NCBI GenBank assembly: GCA_029168955.1
Contig: JAPDOI010000276.1
Span: forward strand, 874,501 to 938,500
Reading direction: 5' to 3'
Length of the DNA stretch: 64,000 nucleotides
Source: Aplectana chamaeleonis
Taxonomy: Eukaryota; Nematoda; Chromadorea; Rhabditida; Cosmocercidae
Below are positions 17,201-27,290 of this stretch, in pieces; position 1 is the stretch's first letter; every line of letters starts with the position of its first letter. The notes under the pieces were generated by a model. That model did not search any database. It was given only the letters and a program-made list of their open reading frames with translations, and was not told the DNA's origin. A program made the position numbers and the translations under genes.

Positions 17201-19960
17201 CCCCATCGCCGTTGGTGTCCCTCAAGAAGGAGTTTTATCCCCTGCACTTTTTAGTTTATATCTACAAGATCTGCCGGTTCCCCCTCAAGACATCAGGGTC
17301 GTTGCATACGCGGCTGATATTACTATTCTGTGCCGAGATCGCGACATTAAGGTAGCCGCCAGTAACATCAGTGACTACTTGATCGAGTTGAAATGTTTCT
17401 TCGATCACAGAATGCTCACAGTCTCTGCCTCCAAATCATCCGTCACCGTCTTTTCCACTGATAATGCAGAGCACAGTGCCCATCCTAAGGTGAAATGGGA
17501 CGAAACTCAATTGCAGGCCACCCGATTCCCCAAGCTGCTTGGACTCGTGTTGGATCCTTCGTTGAAGTTTCATAAGAACACTGAGCAGCAGCAAGCCACA
17601 GTGAAAAGAAGACTCAACGTCTTGCGTGCTCTCGGTGGAACGTCCTGGGGATGCAATAAAGAAACGATCCTGACCACGTATAAGGCTATTGTGCAACCCG
17701 CCTTGGAGTATGCTGCGCCAGTCTGGCAGCACATCGTGTCGGACTCATCTTGGTCCGAGCTGCAACGCGTCCAAAATTGTGCTCTGCGAATCTGGGCGGG
17801 CTGTTCTAAAAGCTCTCCAATAGAGCACTCACACGCCGAAGCTCGCATATTGCCAGTTAGAGACCACTGCCAACTCCAGGCGCAACAAATGTTAATTAAC
17901 ATCGTTAAGCAACCAAATCATCCGTCGCGAAGAGTGTTAAACCCAGTAAGAGAGAGATGTATCAGAAAGCCGTTCGCCGATGCTCATTCGAAAGTAGATG
18001 TGCAGAGATGGACTGAAGCACAACAAGAACGCATCCGTCTCTTGCGCGCGGAGCATACCCGATTCGTGAAGGAACACTTGAGCAGAGTTGCCATAAACTC
18101 CATCCTGGGAGTGCACCTCCGAAGGTCAGCGAGACAGAGATGGAACTTGGCGGGCGTGCCAGGTGCACCCTTGCATCGCTACGCTGTGGACACTCCCCCA
18201 TGCTTATGTCATATTTGCATAGGATTGACAACAGCAAACCTGAGGAGTGTCCTGATTGCGGTAGTCAAGGGCATACTACTGTGCACCTGTTCAATTGCCC
18301 GAAAAGACCGACTTTACTAACGACAATGGATCTGTTGACGAACCCAGTGCTAGTGGCCGAGTTTCTAAACCTATGACAGAACCCCTCTCTGTGGCTGCAA
18401 AGAAGAAGAAGATAATCACGGTTCAACTCTTCCATTTTTGTGTACCTAAACCATAACCCGACGACTCAGAAAAATAAAAACAAGTTACTTGTAACACAAA
18501 AAGGCCGAAAACCAGTTACTTGTAACATTTATGAGCCGATGTAAGTCACTTGCGACTTACCTCAGGTTATTCAAGTTACATGTAACATATCGGCGGGATA
18601 CTGCGTGTGGTGCGCCTCCGATATGTTACATGTAACTTAAAGGCAACCGACACGCTCGAAAAAGTTGTTGAGTTAGCTACTTTTTGTGAAGTCGCATGGC
18701 TTCTAGTAGGCTGCTCACGCCGTTGGAAGCGTCAAAAACGAGTCAAAACTACTAAATTACAGCAATGCAAATCGAAAAATTTCTGCAACCCCGCCCCAAA
18801 TTACAAACTAGTCCAGATTGATAGTACTAATACGGTCCCTTTGGCTGGTTTTTAATGCTTCCAACGAGGTTAACGTTCCAGTACAGACTATAAGAGTATA
18901 TCGGCTTCTCTAGCTCAACCGTTTTGTTGCTAATATTCGCTGTTTCAACCGTGCGCCGGAAAATTCGTCCACTTTCACCTGATAACAAAATAACCGATAT
19001 TCCTCTATTTGCACACAGTTTTCGTTCGTTTTTTTCGTCAGTTCCCAATACAACCAGCTCCAAACCTTTGATTTGTGTCATAAAATCGATACCATTTTTG
19101 AGCGTGTCTGCTGCCTTGAAATGACTTGAGATAAGTCGCAAGTAACCTTCATTAGCTTAGATATGTTACAAGTAACTTGTTTTCGGTTTCTTAGAGGATA
19201 CTGCGTTCAGTGCGCCTCCGATATGTTACATGTAACTTATATGGCACAATATAAGTCGCAAGTAACTTAATTCGGCCAGGAAGATATTTCCAAGGGGGAT
19301 TTAAGACGCACTGGCGGGGTCAGGCTTACGACTGGCGTTGCTGTTGGTTCAATTACCCAAGTTTGAGGTACTTGACCCCACACCAGCACGGAAGGCCCTT
19401 GCGTAGTGTGTGGTCTGGGACGCGCACTCTGCATCGCGTGTCGTCAGCATCACGTGATGGCCACCCACAGTGAACATATAAATGTAAGTTACATGAAACA
19501 TAGGTATAACTTACATGTAATTTAAATTTAAGTTACATTTAATATAAATGTATGTTACATGTAATGTAAATGTAAGTTACTTGAGACGTTCAAGTAAGTT
19601 ACATTTATATTGCAAGTAACTTGTTTTGATTTTTCTGAGGAGAACGGGCGCGGGGACGAGTTTTTCTTCTTCCACATGCGAATCAATTTGCGCGCTCTGA
19701 CCGACCTTGGAGCAAACCCATACACTCAGCGACGGGTGCCTAACGTAGAAGTCGATATGTATGGTTAACACGGCTCGCCCGCCAGTCACGGGAAGTAAAG
19801 CCCCGGCCCTGATTTTTGGCTATGTTTGTGCTTGTGAACCCGACCGCGTAATTAGGTTGTCATGACTCTTTTGATTTGAAGAAATTCATTTCAGAGCAAG
19901 AAAACAGGAGGCTGTCGATCGATTGAGCGCATTATTGATTTATTAGATAGGTTGAATTAA
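11254..19960 (+). CDS. wapl-1: WAPL cohesin-release factor, C-terminal exons (5' part not found)
   Basis: WAPL binds cohesin with Pds5 in the nucleus and opens the ring to release it from chromatin. Seven exons are inferred: 11,254-11,438; 11,673-11,804; 11,865-11,933; 12,016-12,141; 12,229-12,306; 14,730-14,825; 19,895-19,960 (TAA at 19,958). All junctions have GT donors and AG acceptors, and phases agree. The first exon starts with the last two bases of a codon, and all later junctions are phase 0. Recognition rests on FAPEDKKFDLYVM followed by MTSLCVNLVERCNSNRR, then HMEDSVVASYVALLIGCL, HLQDGSFTPMIDQLQRFLDF and a last exon with RSIERIIDLLDRLN. These match, in order, the conserved WAPL C-terminal domain as I recall it, including the acidic stretch (EPNDEENNDTDEERDD) before the MED helix. 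The acceptor at 11,671-11,672 (gttaag) is weak; it was chosen because it keeps the conserved spacing between FD and NLVE. Upstream exons must lie to the left or are too diverged to see. Confidence 0.9.
11476..11640. mobile_element. 165-bp inverted-repeat MITE inside a WAPL intron
   Basis: Arms 11,476-11,534 and 11,582-11,640 (59 bp each, a handful of mismatches, starting GGGTGGTCGTCT) surround a 47-bp spacer. It lies within the intron 11,439-11,672. Its left edge directly follows a good acceptor-like tract (ttttccag, ending at 11,476), so the insertion may have displaced an original splice acceptor. The present best acceptor is weaker and downstream. No clear target-site duplication was found. 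Confidence 0.75.
12647..12878. repeat. Foldback with ~78-bp arms
   Basis: Arms 12,647-12,724 and 12,801-12,878 are imperfect reverse complements, containing gcgacgcatcgctttcgtacg and cgtacgaaagcgatgcgtcg at the inner ends, around a 76-nt loop. Non-coding, probably a MITE or an inverted duplication of one. No target-site duplication identified. Confidence 0.7.
13287..13859. repeat. 26-bp perfect inverted repeat, 520 bp apart
   Basis: aactggggcgtcgacaacag begins at 13,287 and runs to 13,312; its exact complement is at 13,834-13,859. Weaker matches (ctcagg words) continue outward. Likely the ends of a degenerate DNA element occupying this part of the WAPL intron. Flanking duplications were not found. 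Confidence 0.65.
13576..13668. repeat. Four degenerate copies of a 22-24 bp GC-rich unit
   Basis: Each unit reads approximately ccggccgcgacgcgtgtcggtgtg. Copies are 22-24 bp long and diverged from each other. CpG-rich island within otherwise AT-rich intron. Confidence 0.6.
14462..14490. repeat. 12-bp hairpin
   Basis: tttgagtgtttc at 14,462-14,473 and its exact complement at 14,479-14,490 around a 5-nt loop (ctcct). Intronic; no terminator role expected in this context. Confidence 0.7.
15156..15791 (+). pseudogene. Retrotransposon N-terminal region: 2A-like word, PHD-like finger, APE endonuclease (broken)
   Basis: In the frame from 15,156, the hydrophobic run WLVAALLRILLQ leads into AGVERNPGP, close to the 2A ribosome-skipping consensus (D-V/I-E-x-N-P-G-P) but with Gly in the Asp position. 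The finger is spaced C-x12-C-x2-C-x4-H-x2-C-x14-C-x2-C. Compared with a PHD finger, the second Cys of the first pair is missing. The endonuclease starts with VVHINLNGLRTKL (catalytic Asn) and reaches DVIMVQE (catalytic Glu, 15,591-15,593). After a frameshift near 15,640 it continues HTAYHTPRSSQGGGVSTFV. The middle of the domain is then absent, and the sequence jumps to SDHIPVFVDID (Ser-Asp-His at 15,736-15,744). No active nuclease is expected. Confidence 0.8.
15736..18376 (+). pseudogene. Retrotransposon linker, reverse transcriptase and C-terminal knuckle (broken)
   Basis: From 15,736 one frame runs through a lysine-rich linker (KFTEKMNFRNDAAATWKAL) to the MITE at 16,369. After the MITE the RT follows in another frame to 18,320. 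RT motifs are KALGPDGLSPAVLK, VIPLPKPGK, YRPISLLSPIAKIAEKL, QHGFRKLHSTTTAL, VALDLTKAFDTVN (motif A), GVPQEGVLSPALFSLYLQDL (motif B, normally GVPQGS) and AYAADITIL (motif C). The catalytic YADD has become YAAD at 17,307-17,318, so one metal-binding aspartate is lost. The thumb has TTYKAIVQPALEYAAPVW and SHAEARILPVRDH. A frameshift near 18,150 moves the last part, with CPDCGSQGHTTVHLFNCP (CCHC-like), to the frame ending at 18,376. Not a functional enzyme. Confidence 0.85.
16369..16596. mobile_element. 228-bp palindromic MITE with TA duplication, inserted in the RT
   Basis: The left end CAGGCCATAAAAC and the right end GTTTTATGGCCTG are complementary, and the match continues inward with few mismatches (ccaatgtctcacc, gactgcgtaccacgcgctgc) for most of each half. 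TA lies just outside both ends (16,367-16,368 and 16,597-16,598), as expected for Tc1/mariner-type transposition. The centre contains a repeated word, ttttggccgccgcgcgacg, and is very GC/CpG-rich. The element with one TA is 230 bp; subtracting it puts the retrotransposon sequences on both sides back in one frame, which confirms the boundaries. Confidence 0.9.
18465..19639. mobile_element. 1.2-kb inverted-repeat element rich in AGTTACnnGTAACT palindromes
   Basis: The left end ctcagaaaaataaaaacaag at 18,465 is complementary to cttgttttgatttttctgag ending at 19,639 (one mismatch over 20). The interior repeats the palindromic word agttacttgtaac / gttacatgtaac at least ten times. One block (gatactgcg..gtgcgcctccgatatgttacatgtaactt) occurs at about 18,598-18,639 and again at about 19,198-19,239. 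Around 19,480-19,620 the word taagttacatgtaa is tandemly repeated. No transposase frame. No target-site duplication found. Probably a non-autonomous DNA transposon carrying internal palindromic repeats. Confidence 0.75.
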
Positions 19961-20444
19961 TCTGCAAATAATGGCCAACATTTATTACAGATTTACTATT
20001 ATACTCATCCTTTTCATTTGGTTGTTTTAATTGTGAATGGATTGAAGATTGTCTTATGTTGACATGGTATTACTGTACATATATGTGAACATGTAGCTTG
20101 ATTTGATTATTCTCATATGGATTTCGTTAAGTTCTATGGTTGTCATATATTGCCGGATGTTTTATTCCGGTTGACTTGATACGGCTGGTTTTGAACGAAA
20201 ATTTCAAGTCTCCTTTCAGATCCCCTTTTCGAAGATGATTATTCACTCTTATACAAATGGGAGACAGTACCATACTTGTTTGTATACTTTGTACCGCATA
20301 CTTTCGGTGTCCACTGTGCTATTCTTCACAACCTGTTATTCCGGTCGTACTCCAAAGATGACTAAAAGCTTTTGTCCTTTGTTGTGCCATCAAAGAAGAC
20401 TATGAAAATGTTGGGATCTATGGGGTATGCAGTAAACTCCGGCG

Positions 20445-20523
20445 AATCTCTAGTGAGCCTTCGATTTCGATTATCACCTGGGACTGGAGCGGAGCGGAGC
20501 AGTGGGACTCAGTGAAATATAAC
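20445..20523. repeat. Dispersed repeat, copy 2
   Basis: Second copy of the segment at 183-252, same orientation: aatctctagtgagc, cgatttcgattatcacc, then gtgggactcagtgaaatataac. It contains an internal ggagcggagcggagc run absent from copy 1. Confidence 0.7.
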
Positions 20524-20898
20524 TGCTGGGGAGGACCTGTACCCGGGGAATAAGGGAAGACCTGCCGTCGGGAGGTCCCGGTCGCCTGCCACCGTTCCGG
20601 GGAAAGTTCCTCAGTTGCATCGAGGGAAGCTGTGCCGTCGTTCTCGAGAACTTCCACACTAATGTCTGAGGAGATTATGGACACCATATTTACCGTAATC
20701 GGACACCCTGGTTCCTATTTTTCAACCGCAGTCAGGGGGGAGGGTTCGTTCAGAGGAGTAGCCTAATTTTCAATCATGAATTACGAAAGTCAGTATGAGT
20801 GCGGTGTGTACCGGACCAGCAAAAAAGCTAACCGAAATCCACGTTCTGTTTAGAAATCAAACAATCAATAGCTTTATTTTCAATAAAGAGACAAGCGG

Positions 20899-21035
20899 TA
20901 CGGAGGGAGATGGGAGTACGGGGCGGGATTACTCCCTCCGTCAGCCAATTGGCGATGGTGTCTCCATTTCATTGCACTTTGGCGATTGGTCGGCGTGGAG
21001 CATATACCCGCCTCATACTCCTATCTTCCCCTGTA
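20899..21035. repeat. Foldback of 137 bp
   Basis: Left arm tacggagggagatgggagta at 20,899 pairs imperfectly with the right arm ending at 21,035 (tactcctatcttcccctgta). An internal near-palindrome (agccaattggc) sits between them. Likely a short MITE; no target duplication defined. Confidence 0.6.
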
Positions 21036-23288
21036 CCCAAACAAGATGAATGTAAAGAAGTAGAGGTTCAGGCTTACTGTAAAATGAAATGATATGATAG
21101 ACCCATCAAACAAAAGAAATGAATAAGAAAACACGACTGCATAAACGCTGGAAAGTGTCGACGTTTCAGGCGTCTCGTAATAATTAAATGTTGGAGGGGA
21201 AGGGATGGATATTCTCTGTTTCTGAGTGAAATTTATTTCTGTTTTTCGCGTGCGTCTGCGCGCGTATGCTGCGTCTCCTTCCCACACTTTCGAGCTGTCT
21301 CTCCTGTCGCTTCATACAAGCGCGCGATGGAACAGAGTAATGTGTTCAAGTTGATTCAAAAGCCAATAAGATGATGTACAGCTCGTTCGACTACTCACCC
21401 TTGTCTTTGTTGAAGGTTTCGAATCGTGCGTTATAAGTACCTCGTTTAGATTACAGCACGGTTGTGTTCAAGTATTCCATTTGAGGTCAATAGATGTGCT
21501 TGAAAAGGTGCAGGAGAACGTCGCTAAAAGGATCAAATGGCTTGTGATAGAATGTCTCAGACAGAAGCTAGTGTCATTAAGGCGGAAATGCCATGGTAAA
21601 ATGGTTCATAACATTAGCGCCATAGCGTTGTAGTGTGGCTCAAAATTTTGAGACACCCCAGCTTTCCCTGCACCAGGGATGAGCGGAATTTTTTCCAAAC
21701 TTCCGAAATCGTAAGGACCTTTTCGATTTTGGAATTCGGAAGGCCAGAAACCATCGGAAGTTCGTTCAGCGAAAATCTTAATTCTCCCCTGGTGACTGTG
21801 CCTGCCAAAAAACTTGAGCCAGTCCTTCTTTGTTAGATAACCAGCGGCAGCTTACCGGCTATCACCGGCCACTGCAGCTGGGTCCGGCTGCGCTGGACCT
21901 TAACCCGACTTGGCCGGCAACATTCCAACCACTGAAAGCATTCCTAACCTTGCAACCTGAGCAATCTCCTTACCCGTACCTTGAGCCACCTCTCCTTCTT
22001 TAGCTTTATAGGGTTTTGAAAATTAAACCTTATTACTATTCATTTCTGTCATGGGAAGGACAACCGCTCATCGAAATCTAACTCAGACATAGGGGCAGAC
22101 TTATAGTGACGCACAATAGGAGCAATCGCGTGATCAATGGCGATCAAACCGGAAATTGGAGCGAACAACCCGTCTTTGGAGCGCGATCAACACTAAAAGA
22201 GCAGGCGATCAGTACACTTTCATCAAAATAGAACATACCGCGCGCAAACCGTCACGGTCGTAGCCGTAGACCTGCGCGCGGTCAACCACAGGTAAGGTCG
22301 AACACGAAGCTCTGCGCGCGGTCAACCCTACCGATCCAAGCAGGTTTTTTCCATGGGGAGCCCTCAAAAGTAAACACCACCCAGAGCTACCAAAACGAAC
22401 GACCACCGTCGCTAGATATACGTGCGTTAAAAAATGAAATATTGATCGCATATCGATCCACTGCTGCTATCTACAGCTCAATAGAGCGAGGCATGTGTAG
22501 ATAACCACAAGGGCTTAGGATACAATCAATAATTCATTTTCTACCGTACCTACCCCAGAGGTAGCTTGTGTTTCTTCAATATGAACCTAGAGGTCCTTAC
22601 AGGTGACCCAAGAACGACCTGGATGGCCTACAAAATCGCAAATGGTCTGCTAATGAAGACAAGACTCAATTTTCACTCGTTATGGTGCGGAATCATATTT
22701 ACCGCGACGGATGATGGGAAACTGTGCTGACCATCCCTATCAACCAAAAATCATATGTATATTTGTAGACGATTGAAATAAACACTTCATCGCGTTGTTG
22801 GATAATATGATTCCGGGCAAATTCGCCTAATTCTCAGACTTCACACCAGAATAGATATTGTTTTATTTTTGTTCCGCAAACGCGTTTACTAGACACATAA
22901 ATGAACTCGGCACACAGTTGTGCGAGTCATTCTAAAAATTTGAATAATGCCTAGAGGATACTGTATATTTACTGATACTACGGATAAAGGATACACACGT
23001 GTACAGAACAAACACACATATTGTATGCATTCCTAAAATAGCAAATATAGCTCAGAGAAAGAGTCGAAATGCGAAGGATTGTAAACGGGATTCAAGTTTC
23101 TTGGCCGTATATTGCTAATGATTGCTCGTTTTGAGCAGGTTTTCGACACTATTGTTGCAATGGGCCTCGGACATTTTGATTTCAGGTAAAAATTTTGAAG
23201 GTGGTTTCAATCGTTGTCTCCGAAAATTTTTCGTTTTTTCAACTCTACACCATTTCATAACAAACTCAGCTCTGCCAAGGAGTACACC

Positions 23289-23617
23289 CGGTGCTATCGC
23301 AGCGAGGAGGGGGCACTTAACCTCGGCATGGATCCTGAAGAGACTTTGCGTTCCCCATTGACGTTCGAGCAAAATCGGTGCACCTATGTTATAGCATATG
23401 GCACCGCGTTTGCGCCAAACTTCAACAGTGAACGCGAAGTCTCTACAGGATCCATGCCGACGTTAGCCATCCCACTTGACCATGCCCATTTTTTCGCGCC
23501 GCCGCGCACTTTGATAAGCAACCCAGGGTTTTCCTCCCATTCCAAAATTAGTAGAGTAGAAGCGGAGCAGAAAAATGGGTGTGGCCATGTGCCTCCCCCC
23601 TCGCTACGATAGCACCG
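23289..23617. mobile_element. Inverted-repeat element with asymmetric arms
   Basis: Outer ends cggtgctatcgcagcgagga (23,289) and tcgctacgatagcaccg (ending 23,617) are complementary. The inner arms 23,324-23,353 and 23,432-23,461 match over 30 bp with two mismatches (cggcatggatcctg...). The right arm carries over 100 bp that are missing from the left, so one arm has suffered a deletion. The extra segment (aaccctgggtt region) resembles 7,600-7,680. No coding capacity for transposition. Confidence 0.7.
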
Positions 23618-24189
23618 TCAACCCTTCGTTTCAGCTAATGATCTCGACATTGAAATATTATTAAACACTGCCTTTAATGACAGCTGCGAACATTGTTAAA
23701 TTTTTAAATAGCCGGAAAAATTATTTGCAGAATTGATAATTTTCCTGCCCCATTTATTACCATCAGCAAACGAACCGACGATAAGCGGGCCTATTTACAC
23801 GTGTTCTCAAGTGGTTCGTATGTCTGAAAAAAAAGATACTTTGACGCCAAAACTGTTGTACCATTTGCTTTTGCAATTTCGGAGCTTGCAGGAATCTGTA
23901 TGCTCCTGGAAAACCTTTTTTGTGATTTCGGCATTTCTAAGCGGATAAACATTTCATGATTGAAAGGAGACATTTGAAGGCTCCCAGCTTAGAACCTAAA
24001 CAAACTCCTCTGATAACCTAGTCAAAATATTTTCATTAGTTACAGGATCATTGGGTACAATTACCCATTACAGGAGCTGGAACTAGTAGCTGGAACTAGC
24101 CAAATTAATTATTTGTTGTAGCTTCGTATCGCTGACCAATACAGAAACTGAGGTGAGGGCGCACACCAGGCCCTGTTCTCTTAACGCAT

Positions 24190-24305
24190 TTTTGCCGAAA
24201 ATTTGCCGTTTTAAGCGAAAATTTAGGCAAACGGGAACGGCAACGGCAAACCCCAAAAATGGCCGGCAAACGGCTATCGGCAAACGGCAATTGCCGCACA
24301 CCCCT
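24190..24305. repeat. Dispersed repeat abutting the satellite
   Basis: Built of ttgccg/ggcaaacgg words and ending gcaattgccgcacacccctg. The same ending (one base different) is found at 989-1,009, where ordinary sequence follows. Here the 42-bp satellite starts exactly at the point where the two copies part. Confidence 0.7.
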
Positions 24306-27290
24306 GGGTCCCACACACTTTCTACAGCGTTCTGCGCACACTCATTTGGGTCCCACACATTTTCTACGGCGTCCTGCGCACTCTCATTTGGTTCCCACAC
24401 ATTTTCTACGGCGTCCTGCGCACTCTCATTTGGGCCCACACACTTTCTACGGCGTCCTGCGCACTCTCATTTGGGCCCAAACACTTTCTACGGCGTCCGA
24501 CGCACTGTTTTATTTGGTTCCCACACATTTTCTACGGCGTCCGACGCACTGTTATTTGGGTCCCACACATTTTCTACGGCGTCCTGCGCACTCTCATTTG
24601 GGTCCCACACATTTTCTACGGCGTCCTACGCACTCTCATTTGGGCCCTCACACTTTCTACAGCGTTCTGCGCACACTCATTTGGGTCCCACACATTTTCT
24701 ACGGCGTCCTGCGCACTCTCATTTGGGCCCCACACACTTTCTACGGCGTCCTGCGCACTCTCATTTGGGCCCACACACTTTCTACGGCGTCCGACGCACT
24801 GTTTTATTTGGTTCCCACACATTTTCTACGGCGTCCGACGCACTGTTATTTGGGTCCCACACATTTTCTACGGCGTCCTGCGCACTCTCATTTGGGCCCA
24901 CACACTTTCTACGGCGTCCTGCGCACTCTCATTTGGGCCCAAACACTTTCTACGGCGTCCGACGCACTGTTTTATTTGGTTCCCACACATTTTCTACGGC
25001 GTCCGACGCACTGTTATTTGGGTCCCACACATTTTCTACGGCGTCCTGCGCACTCTCATTTGGGTCCCACACATTTTCTACGGCGTCCTGCGCACTCTCA
25101 TTTGGGCCCACACACTTTCTACGGCGTCCGACGCACTGTTTTATTTGGTTCCCACACATTTTCTACGGCGTCCTGCGCACTCTCATTTGGGCCCACACAC
25201 TTTCTACGGCGTCCGACGCACTGTTTTATTTGGTTCCCACACATTTTCTACGGCGTCCTGCGCACTCTCATTTGGGCCCACACACTTTCTACGGCGTCCG
25301 ACGCACTGTTTTATTTGGTTCCCACACATTTTCTACGGCGTCCGACGCACTGTTATTTGGGTCCCACACATTTTCTACGGCGTCCTGCGCACTCTCATTT
25401 GGGCCCACACACTTTCTACGGCGTCCTGCGCACTCTCATTTGGGCCCAAACACTTTCTACGGCGTCCGACGCACTGTTATTTGGTTCCCACACATTTTCT
25501 ACGGCGTCCGACGCACTGTTATTTGGGTCCCACACATTTTCTACGGCGTCCTGCGCACTCTCATTTGGGCCCACACACTTTCTACGGCGTCCGACGCACT
25601 GTTTTATTTGGTTCCCACACATTTTCTACGGCGTCCGACGCACTGTTATTTGGGTCCCACACATTTTCTACGGCGTCCTGCGCACTCTCATTTGGGCCCA
25701 CACACTTTCTACGGCGTCCGACGCACTCTCATTTGGTTCCCACACATTTTCTACGGCGTCCGACGCACTGTTATTTGGGTCCCACACATTTTCTACGGCG
25801 TCCTGCGCACTCTCATTTGGGCCCACACACTTTCTACGGCGTCCTGCGCACTCTCATTTGGGCCCAAACACTTTCTACGGCGTCCGACGCACTGTTTTAT
25901 TTGGTTCCCACACATTTTCTACGGCGTCCGACGCACTGTTATTTGGGTCCCACACATTTTCTACGGCGTCCTGCGCACTCTCATTTGGGCCCACACACTT
26001 TCTACGGCGTCCTGCGCACTCTCATTTGGGCCCAAACACTTTCTACGGCGTCCGACGCACTGTTTTATTTGGGTCCCACACATTTTCTACGGCGTCCTAC
26101 GCACTCTCATTTGGGCCCTCACACTTTCTACAGCGTTCTGCGCACACTCATTTGGGTCCCACACATTTTCTACGGCGTCCTGCGCACTCTCATTTGGGCC
26201 CACACACTTTCTACGGCGTCCGACGCACTGTTTTATTTGGTTCCCACACATTTTCTACGGCGTCCGACGCACTGTTATTTGGGTCCCACACATTTTCTAC
26301 GGCGTCCTGCGCACTCTCATTTGGGTCCCACACATTTTCTACGGCGTCCTGCGCACTCTCATTTGGGCCCACACACTTTCTACGGCGTCCTGCGCACTCT
26401 CATTTGGGCCCAAACACTTTCTACGGCGTCCGACGCACTGTTTTATTTGGTTCCCACACATTTTCTACGGCGTCCGACGCACTGTTATTTGGGTCCCACA
26501 CATTTTCTACGGCGTCCTGCGCACTCTCATTTGGGCCCACACACTTTCTACGGCGTCCTGCGCACTCTCATTTGGGTCCCACACATTTTCTACGGCGTCC
26601 TACGCACTCTCATTTGGGCCCTCACACTTTCTACAGCGTTCTGCGCACACTCATTTGGGTCCCACACATTTTCTACGGCGTCCTGCGCACTCTCATTTGG
26701 TTCCCACACATTTTCTACGGCGTCCTGCGCACTCTCATTTGGGCCCACACACTTTCTACGGCGTCCGACGCACTGTTTTATTTGGTTCCCACACATTTTC
26801 TACGGCGTCCGACGCACTGTTATTTGGGTCCCACACATTTTCTACGGCGTCCTGCGCACTCTCATTTGGGCCCACACACTTTCTACGGCGTCCTGCGCAC
26901 TCTCATTTGGGCCCAAACACTTTCTACGGCGTCCGACGCACTGTTTTATTTGGTTCCCACACATTTTCTACGGCGTCCGACGCACTGTTATTTGGGTCCC
27001 ACACATTTTCTACGGCGTCCTGCGCACTCTCATTTGGGCCCACACACTTTCTACGGCGTCCGACGCACTGTTTTATTTGGTTCCCACACATTTTCTACGG
27101 CGTCCGACGCACTGTTATTTGGGTCCCACACATTTTCTACGGCGTCCTGCGCACTCTCATTTGGGCCCACACACTTTCTACGGCGTCCGACGCACTGTTT
27201 TATTTGGTTCCCACACATTTTCTACGGCGTCCGACGCACTGTTATTTGGGTCCCACACATTTTCTACGGCGTCCTGCGCACTGTTATTTG
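24306..27290. repeat. Left satellite subdomain with 168-bp higher-order unit
   Basis: Here many class A monomers carry an extra TT (gcactgttttatttggttcc, 44 bp), and class B monomers often end in gggcc and are 41 bp long. A recurring four-monomer set is 44+42+41+41 = 168 bp, four times 42. Successive starts of caaacactttctac at 25,865 and 26,033 are exactly 168 bp apart. The gttttatttggttcc variant is common here and rare later (single cases near 54,910 and 57,330). Confidence 0.8.

Larger units (their letters stand above)
15156..18410 (+). mobile_element. Decayed APE-type non-LTR retrotransposon with PHD-like finger
   Basis: Order on the plus strand: a short N-terminal stretch with a 2A-like word (15,276-15,299), a PHD-like cysteine/histidine cluster (15,321-15,449), an internally deleted APE endonuclease (about 15,480-15,790), a linker, a reverse transcriptase (about 16,600-17,700), a thumb region and a C-terminal CCHC-like knuckle. 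The last frame stops at 18,374-18,376, followed by a short (aag)n-like tail near 18,400. N-terminal finger plus EN plus RT is seen in CR1/L2/Ingi/Vingi-type elements; I cannot place the clade without a search. The copy is broken by a frameshift near 15,640, a deletion in the endonuclease, the MITE at 16,369-16,596 and a frameshift near 18,150, and its RT active site is altered. The 5' boundary is unknown. Confidence 0.85.
14826..19894 (+). other. Last WAPL intron, 5.1 kb, invaded by mobile elements
   Basis: Donor GCG|gtgggt at 14,825/14,826 and acceptor tcatttcag at 19,886-19,894, both phase 0. It contains a same-strand decayed non-LTR retrotransposon (about 15,156-18,410, itself carrying a MITE) and the 1.2-kb inverted-repeat element 18,465-19,639. 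The final exon behind it encodes only 21 residues and the stop. Confidence 0.8.
19961..24305. other. Downstream of WAPL: intergenic DNA, no gene supported
   Basis: Contains the 3' flank of WAPL (no AATAAA close to the stop; an AATAAT lies about 7 bases after it), a dispersed repeat copy (20,445-20,523), a foldback (20,899-21,035), a short direct repeat ctgcgcgcggtcaacc at 22,272 and again at 22,312, an inverted-repeat element (23,289-23,617) and the repeat touching the satellite (24,190-24,305). Open frames here are short and lack recognisable domains or splice structure. Confidence 0.6.

Noticed and set aside
23214..23612. 132-codon plus-strand frame as a gene
   Set aside because: It spans the inverted arms of the element 23,289-23,617; the open frame follows the arms and shows no domain.
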